DNA from: a virus
Strand: one strand, 5' to 3'
Virus record (IMG/VR): IMGVR_UViG_3300031759_000031
Coordinates: 1 to 54,871 of that record
Length of the DNA: 54,871 nt
Shown here: positions 47,418-54,871 of the stretch, piece by piece
Layout: each line of letters opens with the position of its first letter
Position numbering within the stretch: position 1 is the stretch's first letter
Program-made: the position numbers and the translations under genes
The notes under the pieces: generated by a model
Databases searched by the model: none
The model's input: only the letters and a program-made list of their open reading frames with translations
Told to the model about the DNA's origin: nothing

Positions 47418-49175
47418 ATGAGTTGGAAAAAATATTTTACACCCGTCCCTGTTAACGGTCAGTTACTAAGCCCTATCAGCGGGCAATCTAGCGGAAACCG
47501 TCCAGGACCAGCACGTACAAATTATTCCAGCTATTTGCCAGATGTGTACACTGGTAGTCCAAACCGTATTGAACGTTATGCTCAATACGAAGTCATGGAT
47601 AGCGATCCAGAAGTTAATGCGGCACTAGATATTCTTGCAGAATTCTGCACACAAAAATTAAAAGATTCTAAGAGTCCATTTGCTATTAAATGGCGCAACA
47701 AAGCAACTAACGCTGAAATTAAAATCTTAGGTGAATATCTACAGCAATGGAACAAGCTACAACAGTTTGATACTCGCATGTTCCGTATTGTGCGTAACAC
47801 ATTCAAATACGGAGATGCATTCTTTGTACGTGATCCAGAAAATCAAAAATGGAATTGGGTCGATTCTGCACAAATTATTAAAGTTATTGTAAATGAAAGC
47901 GAAGGTAAGAAACCAGAGCAGTTCATTATTAAAGATCTTGCTCCTAATTTTGAAAATTTAGTAGCAACACAGATCACTCCACAAGTTGGACCACGCCAAG
48001 GCGGACAAGGATCACAAACTAGCGGTGGAAATTTTGGTGGAAGCACAAGTGGCGGTCCAGGTGGTGGCAAAGGTCCTACTCCAGGCAACACTAGTCGCTT
48101 TGGTTTAAATCAAAAAGAATCTGCTGTCAATGCAGAACATGTCATACATTTAAGTTTGTCAGAAGGGCTAGACAACAACTATCCATTTGGCAACAGTTTA
48201 TTAGAGAATATCTTTAAAGTTTACAAACAAAAAGAATTATTAGAAGATGCTATTCTAATCTATCGTATACAACGTGCTCCAGAACGCAGAGTATTCCACA
48301 TTGATGTAGGTAATATGCCTCCGCATTTGGCCATGGCATTTGTAGAACGTGTAAAGAACGAAATCCACCAACGTCGTATTCCTTCACAAACAGGTGGAGG
48401 ACAGAACGTCATAGACTCTGCATACAACCCTCTAAGCATTAACGAAGATTATTTCTTCCCTAAAACTCCAGACGGCAAAGGTTCCGACGTAACAATGCTA
48501 GAAGGCGGTAAGAATATTGGCGAGATTGATGACTTGAAGTATTTTACTAACAAGTTATTCCGTGGATTGCGTATTCCTAGTAGCTATTTGCCTACAGGAC
48601 AAGATGACAGTCAAAGCAATTTCAATGACGGTCGTGTTGGAACAGCATACATTCAAGAACTACGTTTCAACAAATATTGCGAACGTTTGCAAAGTTTGTT
48701 AGTTCATATCTTTGATGAAGAGTTTAAACGCTTCATGTATTACAAAGGCATGAACATTGATCCTAATTTGTTTGAATTAAACTTTAATCCACCGATGAAC
48801 TTTGCAAGTAGCCGTCAAGCTACTATTGATGCAGAGCGTATTAACACCTTTAGTACCATCAGTGCATTGCCTTTCGTGTCAAAACGCTTTGCATTTAAAC
48901 GTTTCCTAGCCCTAACCGACGAAGAAATTGCAGAAAATGAACGCATGTGGGCAGAAGAAAACGGTCACGGTGAGCCAACTACTACAGATAGTCAAGGTGA
49001 ATTGCGTGGTGCAGGGCTTAGTGCCGCTGGTATTGCAGGCGATTTAGCTGGTGCAAGCGATATGGAAGCACCTGAAGATATGCAAGGTCCTGAATCTGGT
49101 GAAGGTGCAGGTGGTGCAGTACCTCCTAGTACCGGCGGAGCAGGTGTAGCAGGTGGTGCTCAAGGACCGGTTTAA
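47418..49175 (+). CDS. 20: Portal vertex protein gp20
   Basis: 585-aa portal protein (T4 gp20, 524 aa), the dodecameric ring through which DNA enters and leaves the head. Conserved parts: DVYTGSPNRIERYAQYEVMD, SDPEVNAALDILAEFC, FDTRMFRIVRNTFKYGDAFF, and in the second half RAPERRVFHIDVGNMPPHLA, RLQSLLVHIFDEEFKRFM and LNFNPPMNFASSRQATIDAE. Two features add length: a Gly-rich loop at about residues 193-230 and a Gly/Ala/Pro-rich tail after 525. A Shine-Dalgarno AAAGGA is present upstream. First head gene of the T4-order block 20-67-68-21-22-23. Confidence 0.95.
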   Translation: MSWKKYFTPVPVNGQLLSPISGQSSGNRPGPARTNYSSYLPDVYTGSPNRIERYAQYEVMDSDPEVNAALDILAEFCTQKLKDSKSPFAIKWRNKATNAEIKILGEYLQQWNKLQQFDTRMFRIVRNTFKYGDAFFVRDPENQKWNWVDSAQIIKVIVNESEGKKPEQFIIKDLAPNFENLVATQITPQVGPRQGGQGSQTSGGNFGGSTSGGPGGGKGPTPGNTSRFGLNQKESAVNAEHVIHLSLSEGLDNNYPFGNSLLENIFKVYKQKELLEDAILIYRIQRAPERRVFHIDVGNMPPHLAMAFVERVKNEIHQRRIPSQTGGGQNVIDSAYNPLSINEDYFFPKTPDGKGSDVTMLEGGKNIGEIDDLKYFTNKLFRGLRIPSSYLPTGQDDSQSNFNDGRVGTAYIQELRFNKYCERLQSLLVHIFDEEFKRFMYYKGMNIDPNLFELNFNPPMNFASSRQATIDAERINTFSTISALPFVSKRFAFKRFLALTDEEIAENERMWAEENGHGEPTTTDSQGELRGAGLSAAGIAGDLAGASDMEAPEDMQGPESGEGAGGAVPPSTGGAGVAGGAQGPV

Positions 49176-49183
49176 TATAAATA
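49176..49183 (+). promoter_or_regulatory. TATAAATA late-promoter match next to a start codon
   Basis: Exact TATAAATA, but RNA would start at about 49189, on the ATG (49188) of the following gene. It would give a leaderless message or serve the downstream genes, or it is a chance match in AT-rich DNA. Confidence 0.35.
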
Positions 49184-49187
49184 TAGT

Positions 49188-49436
49188 ATGATCCTACGTG
49201 AATTGTTTTATATTGATCCAAGCACTCGTAATGTAGCTAACGACTTACGCTACGAGCCCCATCGTGACGATACTCAATTACATAGAGACGATACACGTAA
49301 GACACGTTTAACTCTTAGACAAATCAACGAATTACGCAAAAGCACAGAAGCACACATTCTAGAACAAGAAAAAGAACTAGAATTTATACATGCCATGTAT
49401 GCAATGCCTGCTCCTGAAGCTGGTGCACCTCAATAA
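49188..49436 (+). CDS. Prohead core protein, gp67 position
   Basis: 82-aa protein in the position and size of T4 gp67 (80 aa), an acidic prohead core component. Recognised parts are ILRELFYIDPSTRNVANDLR and DDTRKTRLTLRQINELRKS, then HILEQEKELEFIHAMYAMPA; similar small proteins follow gp20 in cyanophage-type T4 relatives. It is charged and helical, fit for a scaffold core. No good Shine-Dalgarno is seen; it may be coupled to gp20, 12 bases upstream. A terminator follows. Confidence 0.7.
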   Translation: MILRELFYIDPSTRNVANDLRYEPHRDDTQLHRDDTRKTRLTLRQINELRKSTEAHILEQEKELEFIHAMYAMPAPEAGAPQ

Positions 49437-49440
49437 TAAT

Positions 49441-49467
49441 AAAACAGTCAAAATTTGACTGTTTTTT
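49441..49467 (+). terminator. Rho-independent terminator
   Basis: ACAGTC...GACTGT stem extended by AAA/TTT, followed by T6. It separates the gp20-gp67 transcript from the following core gene. An A-run upstream of the stem might also allow termination on the minus strand. Confidence 0.75.
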
Positions 49468-49497
49468 GCCTATATCACCCCGTTTTTTTAACATAGG

Positions 49498-49505
49498 TGT
49501 AAATA
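49498..49505 (+). promoter_or_regulatory. Possible late promoter TGTAAATA
   Basis: TGTAAATATT, two mismatches from TATAAATA, directly after a terminator and 40 bases before the ATG at 49545. A promoter is expected here, and this is the best late-type match. Confidence 0.4.
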
Positions 49506-49544
49506 TTACACAGCCTTGTATCTATAACAACAGGAGAATTTAAC

Positions 49545-50612
49545 ATGACTGACCGTGCTCAATTTGAAGCCATGCTTGAAGCGTTAATCAATGACGACCA
49601 ACAAGCGGCAAAAGAAATATTTCATAATATCGTAGTAGGCAAAAGCCGTGAAATCTACGAAGAACTACTAGCAGAAGACTTTGGTATTGCTGGTACAAAC
49701 AAAAAAGATTCCGGAAATCCATACACAGAAGAGATGGAAGAAAAGGATATGGAAGAAGAAAGCTCCGAAGATGACGGGGAAGACAAAGAAGAAAACCCAT
49801 TCGGCGGCGATGATGCAGAAGATGATGCAGAAGATGATAGCGATGATGCAGAAGATGATAGCGATGATGCAGAAGATGACGCAGAAGCTGATATGGATGA
49901 CGCAGAAGATGACGCAGAAACTATCGATCAAGATGCAGGCGACATGGAAGATCGCGTAATGGATCTAGAAGATGCATTAGAAGATCTAAAAGCAGAATTT
50001 GAACAGCTATTGGCTGGTGAAGAACACGAAGAAGAAAACGAGCCAGGTATCCATGGTGATGGCGCTCCAATGCACGATTTAGGTGCTGAGATGGGTGGTG
50101 ACATGGGTGGTGACGATGATCATGAAATGGGCGGTTTAGATGAACTAGCTCACATCATGGAATACGTTAACAAGATCGGTGCTCCATACGAATCAGGCAA
50201 AAACATTGCTGGTTCAACAGAAGGCGCACACGTTGGTGCTCAAGCTGGTTCAGTTACAAGCAACATGTACAAGAAAAGTGCTATCGACGGACACATGGTA
50301 AACAACATGGGCGGCACTTCAGAAAACATTGCACAGAATCATGTAGAAGTAAAAGGTGATGCTGGCACAAGAGCTGGTGGAACTAAAGGTGGTTTAGCTG
50401 ATCCAAGCAATCCAAAACCATTAATCGGTGATACAATGAACCGTCCAGGTGGCGATGCTGGTAAGAAAGCGTTCCGTGATCGTCAAAATGGTTATGGTGG
50501 TGTAGACAGTAGTGGCAATCAGAAAAAAGCACAAGGTAAAGAAGTAGGTGCTAAAGATTCTAATGGCCGTGGCGAAAGCAACACACAAAGCGTTTTACGT
50601 GCTCGTAAATAA
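49545..50612 (+). CDS. Acidic prohead core protein, gp68 position
   Basis: 355-aa strongly acidic protein between gp67-like and gp21, the position of T4 gp68 (141 aa). The N-terminus (QFEAMLEALINDDQQAAKEI, then FHNIVVGKSREIYEELL) is a conserved helical segment seen in core proteins of cyanophage-type phages. Residues about 60-135 are nearly all Asp, Glu and Ala in repeats of DDAEDDSDDAED type, and a coiled-coil segment follows (MEDRVMDLEDALEDLKAEFE). The C-terminal 150 residues are Gly/Asn-rich, with no fold seen. An acidic core protein would fit removal by gp21 during maturation. AGGAG precedes the ATG. Confidence 0.75.
   Translation: MTDRAQFEAMLEALINDDQQAAKEIFHNIVVGKSREIYEELLAEDFGIAGTNKKDSGNPYTEEMEEKDMEEESSEDDGEDKEENPFGGDDAEDDAEDDSDDAEDDSDDAEDDAEADMDDAEDDAETIDQDAGDMEDRVMDLEDALEDLKAEFEQLLAGEEHEEENEPGIHGDGAPMHDLGAEMGGDMGGDDDHEMGGLDELAHIMEYVNKIGAPYESGKNIAGSTEGAHVGAQAGSVTSNMYKKSAIDGHMVNNMGGTSENIAQNHVEVKGDAGTRAGGTKGGLADPSNPKPLIGDTMNRPGGDAGKKAFRDRQNGYGGVDSSGNQKKAQGKEVGAKDSNGRGESNTQSVLRARK
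49810..49922. repeat. Short tandem repeats encoding Asp/Glu/Ala
   Basis: In-frame repeats of GATGATGCAGAA-type 12-mers, some expanded to 21-mers with GATAGC, in the acidic prohead core gene. Some units are identical at all bases, so recent expansion or slippage is likely. Confidence 0.85.
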
Positions 50613-50633
50613 TTAAAAGAGACTATTAAAAGT

Positions 50634-51263
50634 ATGTCTTTATACCTCCGAGAGAATCTCAGTTTCAACGAAGCAAAAATGATCGTTGAATCTGATGACA
50701 AAGATGGGAAAAACTTGTACATGTCCGGGATTTGCATCCAGGGCGGTATTAAAAACGCCAACCAGCGTGTTTACCCTGTTAATGAGATTGGCAAGGCTGT
50801 TAAGACCCTTAACGATCAGATTCAAAACGGTTATTCAGTTCTCGGAGAAGTGGATCATCCAGATGATCTAAAAATTAACCTGGACCGTGTGTCACACATG
50901 ATAGTTAATATGTGGATGGACGGTCCTAATGGTTACGGGAAGTTGAAAATACTTCCAACACCAATGGGACAACTAATCAAGACGATGCTAGAAAGCGGAG
51001 TCAAGTTAGGTGTTTCAAGTCGCGGATCCGGAAACGTCAAAGATGACGGATCCGGTGAAGTATCAGATTTTGAGATTATCACAGTAGATATGGTAGCTCA
51101 ACCTAGTGCTCCTGGAGCATATCCCACACCAATTTATGAACACCTGATGAATAATCGCGGTGGTCTAAGTGCCTTGCGTATAGCGGAAGAGGTGAAAGGG
51201 GATCCTAAGGCACAGAAATATCTCAAAGAGAGCTTATTAGCAATAATAAGCAGACTCCAATAA
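50634..51263 (+). CDS. 21: Prohead maturation protease gp21
   Basis: 209-aa serine protease of the herpes-assemblin-like fold (T4 gp21, 212 aa), which cleaves core and capsid proteins before DNA packaging. Key parts: NANQRVYPVN, LGEVDHPDDLKINLDRVSHM with catalytic-type His (H75), and KLGVSSRGSGN with the Ser (S128 or S129), then FEIITVDMVAQPSAPGA. The Shine-Dalgarno is weak (AAGAG). Located between the core gene and gp22 as in T4. Confidence 0.93.
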   Translation: MSLYLRENLSFNEAKMIVESDDKDGKNLYMSGICIQGGIKNANQRVYPVNEIGKAVKTLNDQIQNGYSVLGEVDHPDDLKINLDRVSHMIVNMWMDGPNGYGKLKILPTPMGQLIKTMLESGVKLGVSSRGSGNVKDDGSGEVSDFEIITVDMVAQPSAPGAYPTPIYEHLMNNRGGLSALRIAEEVKGDPKAQKYLKESLLAIISRLQ

Positions 51264-51276
51264 CAAGGAGAATCAT

Positions 51277-52389
51277 ATGTTGGATGCACTAAAAAGTTTA
51301 TTTGAAAACAATGTGATTTCTGTAGAGATTAAAGAGTCAATTGAGAAGGCGTTCGAAGCTAAGGTTAACGAAGCTAAGGAAACAGCCGCTCAACAATTAC
51401 GTGAAGAGTTTGCACAAAAATATGAACACGATAAAGCAACAATGGTTGAAGCAATTGATCGTATGATCACTGATCAACTAGCTGTTGAAATCGTAGAATT
51501 TGCCGATGATCGCAATCAACTAGCTGAGATGAAAGTCAAGTATGCTAAGAAGATGAAGAAAGATGCTGAGATGATGAAGGAATTCGTTACTCGTCAACTA
51601 GCTCAAGAAGTTCGTGAACTTCATGAAGATCAAGTAAGAATGGCAAATAAGTTTGGCGTGTTAGAACAATTTGTAGTTGAGGCTCTAGCTCAAGAAATTA
51701 CAGAGTTTGGTCAAGACAAGAAGGATTTAGCAGAAACTAAAGTTCGCTTAATCCGTGAAGGTCGACAAGAAATCAAGAAGGTAAAAGAGCAATTTGTAAC
51801 TCGTGCCGCTAAGATGGTTCAAGGTGTTGTAAGCGAAGGACTACGTTCTGAAATTACATCATTAAAAGAAGACATCGAAACAGCTCGTCGTGCAGATTTT
51901 GGTCGCAAGTTATTTGAAGCTTTTGCTCACGAATATCAAGCGTCTTACCTAAATGAAAAATCGGAAACATCTAAATTACTCAAGGTTATAGACCTGAAAG
52001 ATCAAGCTATGCAAGAGGCCGCTAAGGCAGTCGTACAAGCTGAGCAAATCCTAGAAAGTAAAGATGCAGAGATCCGTGCTTTGAAAGAAGCTAAAGAAAG
52101 AAAAGAAATCATGAGTGAATTGTTGGCGCCACTTAACAGTGAGCAAAAGCAAATCATGAGCGAGTTGATGGAGTCTGTGAAAACAGAACGTCTAAACGAA
52201 AGTTTTGAAAAGTACTTGCCAAGCGTTATCAATGGTAATGTTAGCAAGACTCCGCAGAAGAAACAGGCACTAGTAGAGGCTAAAGAAATAACCGGAAATA
52301 AGATTTCCAACAACCAAAATAGCAGTGGGTTAGATGGTGACAGTAGCAATATTGTTGACATTCGTAGACTTGCTGGACTAAAATTTTAA
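51277..52389 (+). CDS. 22: Prohead scaffold/core protein gp22
   Basis: 370-aa helical scaffold protein (T4 gp22, 269 aa). It is almost entirely charged alpha-helix (FVTRQLAQEVRELHEDQVRM, LAETKVRLIREGRQEIKKVK and similar), as expected for the core that shapes the head and is then degraded. The N-terminal LKSLFENNVISVEIKESIEK and the C-terminal LNEKSETSKLLKVIDLKDQA, then IMSELLAPLNSEQKQIMSEL, are typical of gp22 relatives. AAGGAG lies just before the ATG; gp23 follows in 12 bases. Confidence 0.9.
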   Translation: MLDALKSLFENNVISVEIKESIEKAFEAKVNEAKETAAQQLREEFAQKYEHDKATMVEAIDRMITDQLAVEIVEFADDRNQLAEMKVKYAKKMKKDAEMMKEFVTRQLAQEVRELHEDQVRMANKFGVLEQFVVEALAQEITEFGQDKKDLAETKVRLIREGRQEIKKVKEQFVTRAAKMVQGVVSEGLRSEITSLKEDIETARRADFGRKLFEAFAHEYQASYLNEKSETSKLLKVIDLKDQAMQEAAKAVVQAEQILESKDAEIRALKEAKERKEIMSELLAPLNSEQKQIMSELMESVKTERLNESFEKYLPSVINGNVSKTPQKKQALVEAKEITGNKISNNQNSSGLDGDSSNIVDIRRLAGLKF

Positions 52390-52401
52390 GGAGAAATTTA
52401 A

Positions 52402-53577
52402 ATGTCAGAACTATTAACAGGACGTTGGGCAGAAACTAAGGAAGCCCTATTAGAAGGCTTACAAGGCACAAAAAAATCAGTAATGGGTGTAACCCTAGAG
52501 AATACTCGCAAGTATTTGATGGAATCTCCAACTGCTGGTGCCACTTCTGCTGGTAACGTTGCAACTTTAAATCGCGTGATTCTTCCAGTAATCCGCCGCG
52601 TTATGCCTACCGTTATTGCTAACGAATTAGTAGGTGTACAACCAATGACTGGTCCAGTAGGACAGATCCACACATTGCGTGTGCGTTATAGTGATACATC
52701 AACTGGTGCTAACGTACTAGCTGGTGAAGAGGCATTGAGCCCATTCAAGATTGCTAGTTCTTATTCTGGTAACGCTAACGACGCTTTTGCTAAGGCAGCT
52801 TCAACAGCTACTTTAGAAGGTGTTGCTGGTAACCGTTTAAGTATTCAAATCTTGAAGCAAACTGTTGAAGCAAAAACCCGCAAGCTATCAGCTCGTTGGA
52901 CATTTGAGTCAGCACAAGATGCTCAAGCACAACAAGGTATCGACGTTGAAGCAGAAGTAATGGCTGCTTTAGCACAAGAAATTACAGCTGAAATCGACCA
53001 AGAAATTATTTCTTCATTGATTTCTTTAGCTGGTACTGCAACACAAACTTTTGATCAGTCACAAGTTTCTGGTACTGCAACATTCGTAGGTGACGAGCAT
53101 GCCGCTCTAGCTGTTCAGATCAATCGCGTAAGCAACTTGATCGCTCAAAGAACACGTCGTGGTGCTGGTAACTATGCTGTTGTAAGCCCATTTGCATTAA
53201 CAATTCTACAATCTGCTACTACTTCAGCTTTTGCTCGTACAACAGAAGGTACATTTGAAGCACCTACAAACACTAAGTTTGTTGGTACATTAAACAATGC
53301 AATGAAAGTGTATGTTAACAGCTACGCACAAGATGCTACACCAATCCTTATCGGATACAAAGGTGCAAGTGAATCAGATGCTCCTGCATTCTATTGCCCA
53401 TATATTCCTTTAATGAGTTCTGGTGTTGTTCTTGACCCATCAACATTTGAACCAGTCGTTTCATTCATGACACGTTATGGTTATGTTGAGTTGTCAAACA
53501 CTGCATCATCTCTAGGTAACGCCGCTGACTATTTAGGTCTAGTTGCTATCACTGCCGCTAACGTTAAGTTCAGCTAA
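52402..53577 (+). CDS. 23: Major capsid protein gp23
   Basis: 391-aa HK97-fold major capsid protein. Diagnostic T4-type segments: VATLNRVILPVIRRVMPTVI, NELVGVQPMTGPVGQIHTLR, TRKLSARWTFESAQDAQAQQ, then IDVEAEVMAALAQEITAEID and EIISSLISL, and at the end PFVPLMSS-like residues YIPLMSSGVVLDPSTFEPVV followed by MTRYGYVEL. At 391 aa it is shorter than T4 gp23 (521 aa). Candidate gp21 cleavage sites of LxE type are LLE18/G19 and LME41/S42; the latter lies just before the conserved capsid core. AAGGAG precedes the ATG and a strong terminator follows. Confidence 0.95.
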   Translation: MSELLTGRWAETKEALLEGLQGTKKSVMGVTLENTRKYLMESPTAGATSAGNVATLNRVILPVIRRVMPTVIANELVGVQPMTGPVGQIHTLRVRYSDTSTGANVLAGEEALSPFKIASSYSGNANDAFAKAASTATLEGVAGNRLSIQILKQTVEAKTRKLSARWTFESAQDAQAQQGIDVEAEVMAALAQEITAEIDQEIISSLISLAGTATQTFDQSQVSGTATFVGDEHAALAVQINRVSNLIAQRTRRGAGNYAVVSPFALTILQSATTSAFARTTEGTFEAPTNTKFVGTLNNAMKVYVNSYAQDATPILIGYKGASESDAPAFYCPYIPLMSSGVVLDPSTFEPVVSFMTRYGYVELSNTASSLGNAADYLGLVAITAANVKFS

Positions 53578-53607
53578 TCTGATAACCAAGAGGTTAATTA
53601 GTAAATT

Positions 53608-53636
53608 AAAAAGTCCACTTCGGTGGACTTTTTTTT
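53608..53636 (+). terminator. Strong Rho-independent terminator after gp23
   Basis: AGTCCAC-TTCG-GTGGACT stem with UUCG loop, A5 before and T8 after. Likely active in both directions. It ends the head-gene transcript. Confidence 0.92.
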
Positions 53637-53646
53637 CGGTAAATAT

Positions 53647-54237
53647 ATGATGACTACCACACAATTTTATAATCCGCAAACAGTTACAAATGTTAATGTA
53701 TTAAATGAAATCATTAATACTCCTAGTATTGATTGGCAGTTTAATAAGATTATATCAGAAAATAATTATGCAACAAGCAAACAACCGTTGTATACCATTA
53801 GTGGTATGTGGATGGAAAAGTTTCTTAGTAATACAAGTCAACTGTGGCTGACTAATTTAAAAATTCCATTGAAGGCAACCGCAGTACAGGGTATAGAATT
53901 TAAATTAAATCTATTACGTGCAGGACGAATTGAAGATTTAGTAATACAATTAACACTGGGAGGTAATCTTATTGGAAATAATTATGCCAGTTTAATTAAT
54001 CCTGTACAAAGTAATATGTATACAGGTGGAGGTCCTAACGATATTCCGCTAGTACCTGTGGGTGATTTTAATATATATGGCGGTCCTGCAGATTTATGGG
54101 GCACAACTGGGCTTACAGCGGCCAACATTAGTGATCCTACATTTGGAGTTGTAATTAGTTTTAAAAGCAACAGTATATACCCTCACAGAGACACAGCTTA
54201 TATAGATCAAGTAGGTGTAAGAGTTACCTACGCATAA
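53647..54237 (+). CDS. Late protein of unknown function downstream of gp23
   Basis: 196-aa protein, unassigned. The longer frame would start at 53623 inside the terminator, so I take ATG 53647 (or 53650). No Shine-Dalgarno is seen; GTAAATAT just upstream looks like a weak late promoter and would give a nearly leaderless message. The sequence is beta-rich: SGMWMEKFLSNTSQLWLTNL, FKLNLLRAGRIEDLVIQLTL and a C-terminal RDTAYIDQVGVRVTYA, which resemble a jelly-roll or capsid-decoration type fold, though this is a guess. It has low charge, as do structural proteins. Confidence 0.65.
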   Translation: MMTTTQFYNPQTVTNVNVLNEIINTPSIDWQFNKIISENNYATSKQPLYTISGMWMEKFLSNTSQLWLTNLKIPLKATAVQGIEFKLNLLRAGRIEDLVIQLTLGGNLIGNNYASLINPVQSNMYTGGGPNDIPLVPVGDFNIYGGPADLWGTTGLTAANISDPTFGVVISFKSNSIYPHRDTAYIDQVGVRVTYA

Positions 54238-54240
54238 ATA
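54233..54240 (+). promoter_or_regulatory. Late-promoter match CATAAATA
   Basis: CATAAATA overlaps the stop of the previous gene. RNA would start near 54246, giving an 85-base leader with three hairpins before the gene at 54331. Confidence 0.5.
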
Positions 54241-54249
54241 CATAGTAAC

Positions 54250-54270
54250 AACTCACATGGGGTGAGTTTT
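54250..54270 (+). terminator. Hairpin with short T-run
   Basis: AACTCAC/GTGAGTT stem, 5-base loop, then TTTTAT. Either terminator of 53647-54237 or first stem of the next gene's leader. Confidence 0.5.
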
Positions 54271-54290
54271 ATGCAGAAATCCAACTGCGT

Positions 54291-54313
54291 ACGGCCTAGA
54301 ACGCCGTGTTTTT
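54291..54313 (+). terminator. Second hairpin with T5
   Basis: ACGGC/GCCGT stem with a 7-base loop, followed by G and T5. A GCAG/CTGC stem (54273-54288) sits between it and the first hairpin. The T-run ends 3 bases before the AAGGAG of the next gene. Confidence 0.45.
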
Positions 54314-54330
54314 CATAAGGAGAAAACAAA

Positions 54331-54871
54331 ATGGGACGTCCTCTTAATAAAAAGTACTTTGGCTCACGTAATGCGTCAGCATCAGGTACATATAGCCGCT
54401 CTGCCGCAGTTGATGCCGGCATTGGTGGTTCAAATATTGCAAGTCTTGCAACAGGCGGTACACTAACAGGTTATACATCTGGTGCTCCAAGTTTATCAAT
54501 CTTTGGTCCACAACTTGCTAACGGTGTACAAGCTACAGCAGTTGCAGTTTTAACAGCGGCCGCGGCCAGTGTTACAAGTGGTGGTACAGGTTATCCAGCA
54601 TCAAGTACATTTACAGTTTCAGTAACTGGTACAAATGTTCAAGGCGGTGGTACAGCAGTATTGAACGTTACAACAAACGGTTCTGGCGTTATTACAACAG
54701 TTAACTCAGTAACTTCAGGCGGTACATGGACTGGCGCAACATCAGGTGCAACAGCTTTAACGGCAGTTGGTAGTACATTTACATCGGCCGCTACATTCAC
54801 ACTAACATCATTCACAATTACAAGTTATTCATTAACTAACAACGGTGGTGATGGTTATTTAGATTCTGCAG
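54331..54871 (+). CDS. Structural protein with GSGY-type modules, partial (cut by window end)
   Basis: At least 180 aa; the reading frame is open to the window end. ATG 54331 has AAGGAG eight bases upstream. The N-terminus MGRPLNKKYFGSRN is a start seen in proteins encoded downstream of gp23 in aquatic T4-like phages. The rest is Gly/Thr/Ser-rich with VTSGGTGYPASSTFTVSVTG and GGGTAVLNVTTNGSGVITTV, modules also found in the giant protein at 14112-29438. Likely a virion surface or decoration protein; this is inference. Confidence 0.75.
   Translation, partial: MGRPLNKKYFGSRNASASGTYSRSAAVDAGIGGSNIASLATGGTLTGYTSGAPSLSIFGPQLANGVQATAVAVLTAAAASVTSGGTGYPASSTFTVSVTGTNVQGGGTAVLNVTTNGSGVITTVNSVTSGGTWTGATSGATALTAVGSTFTSAATFTLTSFTITSYSLTNNGGDGYLDSA

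Noticed and set aside
49176-49183. Firm late promoter for the gp67-position gene
   Set aside because: The element is an exact TATAAATA but too close to the ATG for a normal leader, so I list it only at low confidence.

Overview
The window is part of the genome of a T4-like myovirus of the cyanophage/pelagiphage type. The evidence is a T4-style head block (portal gp20, two small prohead-core genes, protease gp21, scaffold gp22, capsid gp23), a T4 baseplate block (gp53, gp5, gp25, gp6 and a gp48/gp54-like protein), the late sigma factor gp55, the recombination pair gp47/gp46, and repeated T4-type late promoters of the form (T/G)ATAAATA. The DNA is AT-rich, and the tail proteins carry modules typical of phages of aquatic bacterioplankton. 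I see no host genes, tRNAs, integrase or CRISPR array, so this looks like a segment of a lytic phage genome. The host cannot be named from the sequence.

Layout. 35-38569, all on the minus strand: a tail/baseplate region read from right to left. It runs gp48/54-like tube cap, gp53-like, a 732-aa probable hub protein, gp5-like hub/spike (no lysozyme domain), gp25, gp6, a 5108-aa giant structural protein, an 890-aa repeat fibre, a sedolisin (S53) peptidase, a 203-aa protein, three fibre proteins sharing one N-terminal domain, and two tandem paralogous fibre proteins. 38570-38651: a divergent control region with a late promoter to the left and a sigma70-type promoter to the right. 38652-42999, plus strand: gp55, gp47, gp46, a small unknown and a SegE-like GIY-YIG endonuclease. 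43000-43492: a 490-base non-coding stretch dense in hairpins, a candidate structured RNA. 43493-44377, plus strand: a membrane-type unknown. 44374-45419, minus strand: gp51-like and gp26. 45482-54871, plus strand: tape measure, gp20, prohead-core genes, gp21, gp22, gp23, one unknown, and a gene cut by the window end.

How the parts work together. The gp55 operon has a host-type promoter, so gp55 can be made before late transcription. gp55 should then direct RNA polymerase to the (T/G)ATAAATA sites found upstream of gp6, gp26, the tape measure, the tube-cap gene, the 203-aa protein, a fibre gene and the membrane protein. gp46/gp47 would supply ends for recombination-dependent replication. The most unusual content is a full-length pro-sedolisin with an intact catalytic set inside the tail cluster, a single 15.3-kb reading frame, the structured non-coding region beside a homing-type endonuclease, and a set of adhesins that look assembled from interchangeable modules.
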